Notes under the pieces: generated by a model
Seen by the model: the letters and a program-made list of their open reading frames with translations, nothing else
Told to the model about the DNA's origin: nothing
Database searches by the model: none
Position numbers and translations under genes: made by a program
Part shown: in pieces, positions 1-9,745 of the stretch
Position numbering within the stretch: the stretch's first letter is position 1
Layout: every line of letters starts with the position of its first letter
DNA from: Porites lobata
Taxonomy: Eukaryota; Cnidaria; Anthozoa; Scleractinia; Poritidae
Length of the DNA: 64,000 nucleotides
Direction: 5' to 3'
NCBI GenBank assembly: GCA_942486035.1
Contig: CALNXK010000134.1
Coordinates: 195,001-259,000 of the forward strand

Positions 1-2455
1 TCGAAAACATTGCCGAGATTTCACTCTATGCCCAAGCTCGACAGTCGCTTCTACTTTTAACCCAAGGCAATGTTTATAATCGCTTGACATTTCTAAACAA
101 ATATATTATGTTCTTAGCGGAATTAAACGAGCTATTTCGAGAAAGTTGGTCAAAATTTCTGACTGCCGGGTATCTAGTTTTTTGAAAACAGTTCCCGGCT
201 GCCGGGTATCTAGACACGTCGTTCAATATAAGCTTAAGCTTATAAATGGAAGACAAAGTAGCTCCAGGAAAAAGCACAACATAAGCTTACGTCTTGTTCT
301 GTTTTTCCCCTTCCGCTGTTGTTTCGCCGGCTCTCCACAGTTTCTTTATCGACAGTGAAGCAAATGAAACTATTCCACTCCATTTCTGAAATGTTTTTCA
401 CTTTTTTAACGAGAAAACACTCTGAGAGAAAAACTTTTCTCCTCAAATGTGTGCGAAGCGGCGCTCAGCAAGCTGCAAGAAAAGGCGGGAATTTTTGCGC
501 GAAACTCACACACCTCTGTGGCTTCTGATTGGACGTATCATTCTTCTCACATGTGAAAAAACATCGTTCGCGATTCTGATTGGACGTATCATTTTTTTCA
601 CGTGTGAAAAACATAGTTCACTCCCCTGATTGGCTAGAACTCATTTGCGTATCAAAATTTACAACGCAACTTTTTGGTGAGTGTTTCTCATTATGTATAT
701 AATAAAAGTAATTGTCCCTGGGCTCTACTGTTCTTATCCCATTCTGAATAGCTGCTCCTTGGTCTTCAAGCATATACAGCTATTTCAAGAAAGGTTGTCG
801 GAAAAAGTACACGCAACATTCCTGAAAGGTATTGTGGGTGGTTTTGAGTGCACTGTTCTTCAAAGAAAGAATGGCACCAGAGGCCACAGACATATGTTTT
901 CGAGTGCTAAAGGAAAGCAGTTGATAGGAACAGTGTATTGATCATATCCCATATTGCCTTTTACGATTGTCCCATGCACATTTTTTCTGACACCCTTTCT
1001 TGAAATAGCTGTTTATCTCTGTAAAGTGTGTACAGTACATCCTTTGGTGGGAGGACTGCGCAAAGATTTTATTTTAAGGTGTAATGCATATGTGATATGT
1101 CCCTATGAAAAAAAGTAAGTTTTTGAGCAGTAACCTTGTAGCCTGTATCATAGGAAAGCACTGTATGAACAACAATCTCATCCTAATTAGTTGCTCTTGG
1201 GCCTGGTAAAGGATTAAAGCGGAGCTCTCGCGCATGAAGCGCACCAGCGAAGCATCATGGGTAGGAAAATAAAGTAATCTACCCATCCAAGAAAATTTGG
1301 TAATCACGTGACCGTACACCGACTGACCGCCCGCTCGAGCGACCGTCCGTCCGCACCACAGACATACCAATGTAAAATAACTCAATCAACAGGTATGGCA
1401 ACCCAAATGCAACTCGAGGTTATTTTGGCGGGAAATCGCATAGCCACTGGCGTCTTGTAAAGCAGACACAACTAAAGGGTCAATCAGAGGAAAGCGGAAA
1501 TTGTTTCTGTATCCGTGTTGTCTAAAGTATTTAGTTTAGATTAATTGTCATGTCCACAAATTTGGAATATAGAGCAGGAGAAAGACAGAGAAAAAGAGAG
1601 AGTAGGCGGCAGGCCAGTGAAGCTCAACGAGAAAAAGGGCGACAAAGATCTAGAGCGAGAGATAAAAAACAAAGGAGACAATTTTTTTTTTGGAAGAATA
1701 ACATGAAAATTTTGTAGCGGCGGTGACAAAATGGGAAATGCCAGCGGCCATCAATGCAAGGTGAAAATGAGCGGCAGTGAAAAAAAAAAAGTGAACGAAA
1801 ACACGTACGACATTTCCTCCATAAAACGTGTAACTAAGAAGTTTCTGGAAGTTTCATGTTGTAGTCGTGCAAAACAACGGCAAAGAAATGTACAAAAAAA
1901 GTGTGCTGCACGTGCAAAGTTACTTTTTTTGTTAACTAGAGCTATTGTTGTTTTTCACCATTCTCCTGCGTTGCCTTCGCCGCTTAGCATTACACGATTT
2001 TATATTTTTTTGAACAAACTTTAAATATTATCGAGAGCTTCGCTTTTAGCCCTGGCTAAATCTATATATCATTGAGTCTCCATTACATGTGTAAATTCTG
2101 TGGTTGGTTACTGTAGGGATCTACAGTATGCCACAGGGCTTAATAGACATCAGAAGAGTTTGGTTAGGAGTAAGGTGATTAACCAGGAAACCAGGATGTG
2201 TTAAAAAACAGGGTCACAACTATTATTTTGAACGTCATTTGATAGTGCATATGAACGCATTGCCTTAAATTGAAATCCAGCTTAGCAGATACCAATGTGT
2301 CCAGGGTGACCCCAATACCAAGACAAATGGAGGAATTTTCAAAGTCAGTAACTATTAGTTAATTGCTTGCTAATGTCTCCAGAGTCCTTAAAATATTAAA
2401 TTTTAGTATATGAACCTCATAACTGATAACGTAAATTTTTTACTCTTCGTTTCAG
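1..2455. other. Upstream region with repeats, no supported gene
   Basis: I see no convincing coding sequence here. The open frames are short and AT-rich or overlap repeats. Direct repeats of CTGCCGGGTATCTAG lie at 163-177 and 199-213. A tandem CCAAT-type repeat lies at 525-636. About 1200-1400 looks like a dispersed repeat: its AGCGGAGCTC core recurs near 6108. An open frame of 97 codons at 1731-2024 looks repeat-derived (lysine-rich, hydrophobic tail, no domain). The missing 5' exons of the TIR gene could be here or beyond the window, but I could not find them. Confidence 0.5.
525..636 (+). repeat. Tandem CTGATTGG repeat, about 51-bp period
   Basis: CTGATTGGACGTATCATT starts at 525 and again at 576, and CTGATTGG starts a third partial copy at 626. 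The spacing is 51 and 50 bp. Each full unit also carries a CACATGTG- or CACGTGTG-type palindrome followed by an A-run. The ATTGG core is an inverted CCAAT box, so this could be a small promoter-like array, but no gene can be tied to it. Confidence 0.6.
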
Positions 2456-2895
2456 ACTGTAAAGCCATGTATGACGTGTTTATCTGTTACAGCAATAAGG
2501 ACGTTACCTGGGTTAAAGGTCTACTGGAAGAGCTTGAAAAGCGTGGCTTTGTCTGCTGCGTTGACTTTAAAGACTTTATTCCTGGGGCAGCAATTGTAGA
2601 AAATATTTCTCAAGCAATTTACTGTAGTAGGAAAACAGTTGCTGTTCTGACGCCAGATTTTGTGAACAGCGAATGGTGTAACCACGAGCTTCAGAAGGCT
2701 CTGCAAAGAATACATTCACACCAAGTTGTGCCAGTGATGTTGAGGAGCTGTGCCGTACCTTTAATACTGCAGGGCACATCATATCTTGACTGGGAAAACT
2801 GCCACGTTAAACCCAATTTTTGGCCAATGCTTGAAAAAGCTTTGAGGCTACCTAGTAACAATTGCATCAACTGTGTTGAAAACAACAGCAGCTGA
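2456..2895 (+). CDS. TIR-domain protein, 3'-terminal exon (5' end missing)
   Basis: A single exon encodes a complete TIR domain, a fold used for homotypic immune signalling and in some families for NAD+ cleavage. A pyrimidine tract ending TTTCAG sits just before 2456, so this looks like a 3' exon entered in phase 1. The in-frame ATG at 2410 would then be intronic, and ATG 2467 is an alternative start. Counting from 2467, I see box 1 YDVFICYSNKD (residues 2-12), the BB-loop KDFIPG (35-40), SEWCNHEL (68-75) with W70 and E74 in a WxxxE arrangement, and box 3 FWPML near residue 118. The stop follows about 25 residues after box 3, so nothing lies C-terminal. N-terminal partner domains cannot be judged. 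A hAT-like element begins 33 bp past the stop. It could instead be a TIR-only gene or a recent pseudogene, though the frame is intact. Confidence 0.8.
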
Positions 2896-2927
2896 TCTTG
2901 TGATGACCACCTAGTATGCCTTTTAGG

Positions 2928-3413
2928 CCCTGTTTTCAAGGAGGGAGAAGCTAGGGTTACCCTAGCACTCGCACATTTCTTCTGTTTTACACGACGTGTT
3001 TACGAGGGAGGTAAGGTTACCCTAGCGCTAGGGTTAACCCTACCTGAGTGCTAGGGTTACCCTACCTGCCTTGTAAACACTCTGCTAGGGATAACTCGCC
3101 TACCCGAGACAACGTTCCTCCTTAGTACGTGACCAGTAATCTTGATAGTTTGAACGGAATTATCCAATTCCTGAACTAAATTATAAACATCTGTATACGA
3201 TGATATATTTCGTGAATTTAACGTGTTTTCCATAGCGAACTTCAATCTTGGACGTTACAAAGAATTTCATGCATGACGAAACACGTCCGTAAGGCTGGTA
3301 AAGTTGATCCGGGTGATAGGGCCTGTGAAATTTGCTTGTAAACCAGAGCTATCTTTAAGCCGCTTGCTAGGGTACCCCTAGCACAAGGGTAACCCTCTCT
3401 CCTTGCAAACAGG
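2928..3413. mobile_element. Terminal-inverted-repeat element with telomere-like palindromes
   Basis: The left end CCCTGTTTTCAAGGAGGGAG matches the inverted right end (CTCTCCTTGCAAACAGG) over about 20 bp with mismatches. Flanks CTTTTAGG and CCCTTAGG could be an imperfect 8-bp target duplication, which would suit a hAT element. The interior is built of CTAGGGTTACCCTAG-type palindromes and has no coding capacity. It lies directly downstream of the TIR exon, probably in its 3' UTR. Confidence 0.6.
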
Positions 3414-3932
3414 CCCTTAGGTGACGAATAATTGAGTCAGGAGTGCTGGCTGTACTTTAAGTTGCAGACTATCGGTGCAGACTATAGGTGCAGACTATAG
3501 GTTTCTTGCTAGGCAATGTGGTAATATGGAAATAACTTGCCAGTAAGAAGAGGGGGCAGGTACAGGAGCGGCAATCTGCCTCCTTCCTAAACTTGGTTTA
3601 AAAATTGGCAACGGGCAACACACGACTCCTGCACTTGGTCGTAAAGGAAGTTATCTGACCCTCGGAGCATCGCCTCTACCTCAACATACCACACGAAGAG
3701 GCGTAACCACGGTATGTCGCGCATACGAAGATTGTTTTTATGGCGAGAAAGCCCCTTTACCTACCGAGTATCTAAGATAGATACTCTATCTTATATTAAC
3801 AGAAAACTCGTTCCAATTTTGGCGCAAAAACTACCTACAGACCCATGGAACAACCATGGGAACAAAGATGGTCGTTGCTTTTGGTAACGTCTTTATGGCC
3901 AGAATAGAAAACCTTAGTTCTCATCGATATCT
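3414..3932. other. Unassigned sequence
   Basis: No gene recognised. A short tandem repeat with GGTGCAGACTATAG units lies at about 3466-3502. Confidence 0.4.
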
Positions 3933-4316
3933 CAGGGGCACCCAACGAGAATATAGTTCAAAACCACTTAAACATGGCATTATTAAACGTATTTTAGTAT
4001 TTAAACGGTAGATATAGGCATATTTTCATCCCCTAAAAATTTTTCATCTGTTCGGATTTTCTAGCTGAAAATCTAGTGATCCGAAAATTATAGGGATCAA
4101 AACTTACCTTTTCGAAAATTTCAGCCAGAAAATTCTAGGTGACCTTGTTAGGGTAAAAATCTGTTAAAATGGGCAATTATACCATTTTTTAGATGTTCGA
4201 AAAATCCTAGGAGAGGCAGGTAAACAAGAAATTTTACAACAAATGTTCCGAAAATTCTAGATCTTAAATCGTCTTCCGAATGTATATTTTCGGAAAATTG
4301 ACTTTGGGTGCCCCTG
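3933..4316. mobile_element. hAT-like non-autonomous element (CAGGGGCACCC ends)
   Basis: The ends CAGGGGCACCCAA and TTGGGTGCCCCTG are perfect inverted repeats. They are flanked on both sides by ATATCT (3927-3932 and 4317-4322), a 6-bp duplication. The interior holds diverged copies of a CGAAAATTCTAG-like motif in both orientations. There is no transposase. Confidence 0.7.
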
Positions 4317-4763
4317 ATATCTCTCTCCTCCCAACATTTTCGCCTTAATTTCTCCCTCCTCCCTCTTCTGTTTCTCTTCCTTCTTGGAACAAGTAGATCA
4401 TCATGGATACACAATAATACTGCAATTGTAAACTAATCACTGATCTGTGGAAATACCCTGGCATATTTGTCTTTAGCATGTGATGATACTGAGTCCTCGA
4501 CCTGTACGAAAGCATTTACATCTACATCTATAGTTTTTTAAAATTAATTCACAAAGGTTGCCCATACACGTGAATTTGTCAGCACTCTAGAGTTATAGCT
4601 AAATGTGAATCATACAATAAAATATTAATAATTCTGTTAAATAAATGTATGAGAAGATTAACTGGTCAGTCAGAACGAGCTCCATTCCCATGAAACAGAT
4701 GAAAGTGGCTGTTATTAGCTAATACTGGTAAGTTTACCTAGGATACAATTTTTTTTCATTTTT

Positions 4764-4802
4764 AACTCGGAAAAAAACCGGCTAAGCCGTTTTTGCCGAG
4801 TT
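4764..4802. repeat. Short inverted repeat (hairpin)
   Basis: AACTCGGAAAAAAACCGGC is followed after TAA by a near-complementary GCCGTTTTTGCCGAGTT. It has no recognised context. Confidence 0.55.
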
Positions 4803-5125
4803 ATCGTCATGTATAAGGGAAAAAACTTCTCCGGGGGAAGATTTAAAGGAAGTGTGGTTGGGGCTGTGCTGCTGAAACCCTTCGATTCCGACCCTGTTTA
4901 AGGCAAACTGCAGTAAAATTGCAACCCTGTTTAAGGACGCTAAATTGTGAAATTGAATAATTTTTTTAAATTTGAAGATCCCATAAACCTATACCATGCA
5001 GAAGTAGCTTAGAAGTAGTGGGCACAAAAAAGAATGGGCGCGGCACATACCGAGTGAGCCAATCATGGACGTTTCCTCTCCCTGAGCGCGTGTGTCCCTC
5101 CGTAAACTCCCAAGGGAACCATTTT

Positions 5126-5485
5126 CCATATATGGAGGTGAAGAAACAATGCATTTGAAGGTAAAGAAACAATGCATATTGTCAAGATCGGTTGCGTACG
5201 TGATTACCAATTTTTGAGGGCAGTTTTCCAAAATATACACAAGCGTACTTGTCAACCAAAGTTTTCATGCTTAAGATCAATTTCACTACAGTATCGTTCA
5301 AAAGTAATACTAAATTTTCAGTGATTTTAATGTAAATCACATGTATGTATTCGATTCACATGTGTTGATTTTATGCAACTCGATAGTTTCACCTTCCATT
5401 CATTCCATACATGCTTCCTGTAAACCTCTGGGGTTAAAAATTCGGTCCATATATGGAGGCGAAGAAACGATTCATTTGTTAAGGA
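5126..5485 (+). repeat. Direct repeat pair, each with a CCATATATGG palindrome
   Basis: CCATATATGGAGG(T/C)GAAGAAAC occurs at 5126 and 5447, followed in both by CA/GATnCATTTG. CCATATATGG fits the CArG-box consensus CC(A/T)6GG. No gene lies next to either copy. Confidence 0.55.
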
Positions 5486-5973
5486 TGACATATCGTCAAG
5501 ACATTATGACTAATTCTGGTTGAGTATTTTTTTGTCTTTTTGCGTCTCCTTTTATCCAACGGGCATAAAAGATGAAACGTGATCAATGACGTCAAAAGAT
5601 TATTTCGTAGAAAAGAACACATGATCGCAAAAGATCGTTTGAATTATCAGGAACTACAGGAAAATACATAGATTTTTCAAAAAACAAATTATTTGGTCAA
5701 AGGGATAATATGGACGTAAGCAAAAAATGATAAAGAAAAAATTTGAATAGTATTTCTTCATGAGTTTCAAATTCTAAATATCTGATAAAAAAAATAACAT
5801 TATCCGATAACCAATGACATATCTTTGATCTTCAGATTGACAAAATCGTGGTACTTTACACAAAGAACGACGTTACTTTCTCACTACATTCGCTCGTTCA
5901 ATCCTGTATCTCAAGTCTTCTTCACAGTCTTAAGAAAAAATATTCTGAGCTGAACTTTATCGAAAATCTGATA

Positions 5974-6100
5974 CAGTGAAACCTGCATTAAGCGGACACC
6001 CTCTGTTAAGCTTATTTAATTAAATGAAACCTTTATTAAGCGGACACTATTAAATGGACGCGGACACCTAAAATGTACCTGAAATGGAGTATTTAGCCAG
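5974..6100. mobile_element. Truncated TA-flanked mariner/pogo-like terminal repeat
   Basis: TA then CAGTGAAACCTGCATTAAGC begins at 5972, followed by a second AAACCTTTATTAAGCGGACAC copy. The same arrangement opens the complete element at 34751-35325. I see no right-hand inverted end, so this copy is truncated. Confidence 0.55.
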
Positions 6101-6852
6101 GCCTAAAAGCGGAGCTCCCGATTTCATTTCAATAATGATAATCATGATGAAGATCGTTTTATTCACACTGAGCATGCACAATAGTTGTAAATACTGATTT
6201 CCGCCAGTAGGTATCTAGATGTAGACTATGTATGCTCTATATAAAGTCGTAGAAAAATATGAAGCGGCAAACTGATCCTTACGGCAAGGCGATGAAGAAG
6301 TAAACAAAAGAATAAAACAAAAAATACATATTTAAACAAATTGCCCAATATTTCGGTTTGAAAACAAACCTTCAGGAGCTAAAAGAAAAATGAAGATAAA
6401 ACTGAAATTTCGTTACAAATAAGAATTTGGAGCCCATTTAATATTATACTAGGGTATCTAAAAGATAGTAATGCTGCGGTACATTCTGTTGATACTGGCA
6501 TTAGTTAGGCAGTGGGACTTAAAAGCATCGAAAATGACATTGAATGTCCTATTTACATGTTGAAAAGTACTAGATTAATTACTATCAGTCTATAGAAAGA
6601 ACTCGTGGGAACGTTGTTTAGAAAATGATCAAGTGGTTATCAACTCTGGTTTTCCCAAAGGAAATTGTAAAAAATGATACAAATTCAGATTGTTTATCCA
6701 TATCTTTAATATACAGTGTACTATCTTTTCTCTAGAAACACGATACTTTTCTTGCTGTTTATTGCACTTTATTAAGTAACAGTTATTTAGCTATATATTT
6801 ATAGAAAACAACAACACAAAAAACGGAAAAAAAAAAGAAAGAAGGAAAAAAA

Positions 6853-6925
6853 GAGGTCGGTAGGACTCGAACCCAGCACCATCGGTTCGACGCGAATACA
6901 CCTAACCACTACACCACAGAGACTG
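6853..6925 (-). repeat. tRNA-related (SINE-like) fragment
   Basis: On the minus strand an A-box-like TGGTGTAGTGG and a perfect B-box GGTTCGAGTCC are spaced as in a tRNA. The stretch is 73 nt long and runs into a T-tract, a possible Pol III terminator. The acceptor arms do not pair (CAGTCTC against CGACCTC) and the anticodon arm is irregular, so this is not a functional tRNA. A tRNA-derived SINE head or decayed tRNA is more likely. Confidence 0.55.
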
Positions 6926-7099
6926 ATTACGTAACCTTGAGAAAAGTCTTTAATTTAAGGCCTTTTACATGAAACTTCCGCCGGCAAGATGACCGCCAGC
7001 CGCATTAATCGAGCTATTAACAGTAAAAACACAATGTAAACGCATATTCCATGGTAATGAATGAATGAAAGAACATAATTATGCTTTTCAAAACGCCGA

Positions 7100-9107
7100 T
7101 ACACGTCCTCGTCTGCAACGTAGGACACAAAACATATGTTTTGTTATCTCGATTTCGGCTGTTATTTTGAAGCGAATGGTCAAAATCACATTCATTTGCG
7201 GCTCATACAGGTTCTTAAGAATAGCATGGCATGACATTTTCCCATCACCTTCTAGCAAGCTGGAATTTGTATCTGCCCCGTGTTGCGGAGTCGAAGAGCA
7301 AATGCTCATCTTCTCGTCAGGTTTAACACCTGGACAAGTCAAAGGCTCTTGAATTGAAATCCAATCCCCAAGTTAATCATCGTACTCATCCGAAAGACTC
7401 CTGTGTGTCTTAAATTTGGTAAGACCTCTAACCGTGCTGTAGAAAATTTGCTACAAAGAAAACTCCGAGTCTAGCCAGCGAACGATGCGAACTTCCCCGT
7501 GTTTTTATTTGAGTTGTTCGTGGCGCAATGCACTCTGGTTAAATGTAATGCATTGTGGTAAAAAGTGTGGTTAAATGCAATGCATTGTGGTAAAAAGTGA
7601 TGAATTCTAGAATTCGTTGCCCCTTATATATTTCTCTTAAATCCTGATTATGTTGCTGCTCGCTCCCTGCGGTCGCTCCGCAGCAATGAGCTTCAAATTC
7701 TTAATTGTAACGAAAGTTTTACTCAAAAGTTAATCGCCGGGTATTCAAATTATATTGGCATCATATTTATACATATTCAATTGGGCTTTTTATCATTATA
7801 GAAATTATGAAATATTTAAGAGTTTAAAGGAGATACATGCCCCCCAAAATTTGATTCATTCAACTGAAATCCAACCCCCTCACCCATGAGAGGTGACAGA
7901 GGGCTTATGCAAGAAATTAAGCTTTATTTGATGATACACTAGCCTTAGGGAGCTGTTGGTGGTTGAATTTATCATAGCATCAATTCTCAGAACAAATAGT
8001 TTTTCCAGTTTTAAAAGAGTACTTCAACTATGCTTGTAACAGGTTAACAAAAATTCATCTGGGGACAGGGAAAGTTGATGTTTGCCCAAGCCTGTCAGAG
8101 GCTGAATTGTTTTTCATCTGTTTGTTGTAGATTATGACTTATCACTCTTTTTTCTTAATCCCTCAAGCAAAACAAATGAGAGGATGACACATTTATAATT
8201 GTTTCGCTGCACCTTTTTTGACAAATTAATCGTAATAGATCTGAGTAGAGTGCAGTTCGGTCTGTAATCATACGAGTGATTAACAAAATCGGACGACCGC
8301 ATAGCACTAATATGATAACAGACTGAATTAGACGGCACAAAGTTCTGTAACCAATTAATCAGTGCTTAATTTATTGTGATAACGTTTTTTCCAAAATTGA
8401 AGACACAGGACATTCCGAGAATTTTTTGCTAGAAGTGAAAATAAATCCTCATTCAAGTGTGCACGCTTGATGGCGCATACTGTCCAATTACACGAGGAGC
8501 CGCAAGAGGTGATATTTTTGCACGGCATCTGGCGGCACATCAAAGAATTTGGAATTGAAGGGCAAATTCCTAGAAAATCTTCGCCAGTTAAGCTAGAGAA
8601 AAGGTGTTAAAAAACCTCAGGATCCAAAACAAAACGTCAATCAAAATATCACTTGGACCTTTTCGCTAATGAAGAGCTATCACGCGGCTAAGCTTGAATT
8701 AGACATACATTGAAATAGGAACTCGTGTCAATAAAGTATCTTAAGTGAGTGGGAATCGCTCCTAGTTAAAAAAATGGTTCACAGGGATATGCATCTCTTC
8801 TAGTTAAGAGAAGGGAATCAGAACTCCTTTTCACGCAGGAACAGGTTTTCTTCGGGCTAACTACAAAACTTCAGCTTATTTCACTCCTTGACATTGTCAA
8901 AAGCCCTTTTTTTAAAGATAACTTTTTCCGCTTTATCAGCTTTTTTTATATTCTATTCCATTAATGTTTAACCTCCCTCAAAAAGCCAAATAATATAAAT
9001 GCTGTTGTTAAAAAAGCGTTTTACCTATTTTCGTGAATTCGCTACCCAAAGATCACTATGCTCAAAAGACAGGGCAAAATTTCCAGGAGAGAGGCATTAA
9101 TTTTTTT
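7100..9107. other. Unassigned AT-rich sequence
   Basis: No gene recognised. A two-copy tandem duplication of a roughly 31-bp unit (GGTTAAATGCAATGCATTGT with variants) lies at about 7535-7597. Confidence 0.4.
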
Positions 9108-9745
9108 TCCCACGAGGTTACAAAGAGAAAATGCAGTGATTATTATTAATGTAACCATCAGGTATACTCTACCCACGAGGTTACGGACAGCAAATGCAGT
9201 GATTATTTTTAATGTAACCATCAGGTATGTTCTACCCACGAGGTTACAAAGAGAAAATTCAATGATTATTATTAACGTAACCTTCAGGTATGTTCTACCC
9301 ACGAGGTTACAGAGAGCAAATGCAGTGATTATTATTAAATGTAACCGTCAGGTATATTCTACCCACGAGGTTACGGAGAGCAAATGCAGTGATATTATTA
9401 ATGTAACCATCAGGTATGTTCTACCCACGAGGTTACAAAGAGAAAGTGCAATGATTATTATTAACGTAACCTTCAGGTATGTTCTACCCACGAGGTTACA
9501 GAGAGCAAAAGCAGTGATTATTATTTTAAATGTAACCACCAGGTATGTTCTACCCACGAGGTTACAAAGAGAAAATGCAATGATTATTATTAACGTAACC
9601 TTCAGGTACGTTCTACCCACGAGGTTACAGAGAGCAAATGCAGTGATTATTATTAATGTAACCATCAGGTATGTTCTACCCACGAGGTTACAGAGAGCAT
9701 GCAAATGCAGTAACAATTATTAGATTTTAGTGCAACTATCAGGTT
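9108..9745. repeat. 63-bp tandem satellite, about ten copies
   Basis: CACGAGGTTAC starts at 9111, 9174, 9237, 9300, 9364, 9426, 9489, 9555, 9618 and 9681, so the spacing is 63 bp with small indels (62, 64, 66). Two unit types alternate: one with CAGAGAGCAAATGCAGTG and one with CAAAGAGAAAATGCAATG. Each unit carries GGTTAC and GTAACC in inverted orientation about 31 bp apart. Because 63 is a multiple of three, both strands stay open across the array. I do not regard these frames as genes. Confidence 0.9.

Noticed and set aside
1731..2024. 97-codon frame upstream of the TIR exon
   Set aside because: Composition is repeat-like with no domain and no link to the TIR frame.
2410..2455. ATG at 2410 as the start of the TIR protein
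   Set aside because: The stretch reads through a polypyrimidine tract and TTTCAG acceptor, so it is probably intron.
2940..3080. Interstitial telomere
   Set aside because: TTAGGG-like words are arranged as palindromes inside a transposon, not as a tandem array.
6853..6925. Functional tRNA gene
   Set aside because: A- and B-boxes are present but the acceptor stem does not pair and the anticodon arm is irregular.
9058..9723. Long plus-strand open frame (221 codons) with a 21-residue repeat
   Set aside because: It is produced by the 63-bp satellite, whose length is a multiple of three. The minus strand is equally open, and there is no domain.
9108..9745. CRISPR-like regular repeats
   Set aside because: The whole unit repeats, with no unique spacers, and the DNA is clearly eukaryotic.
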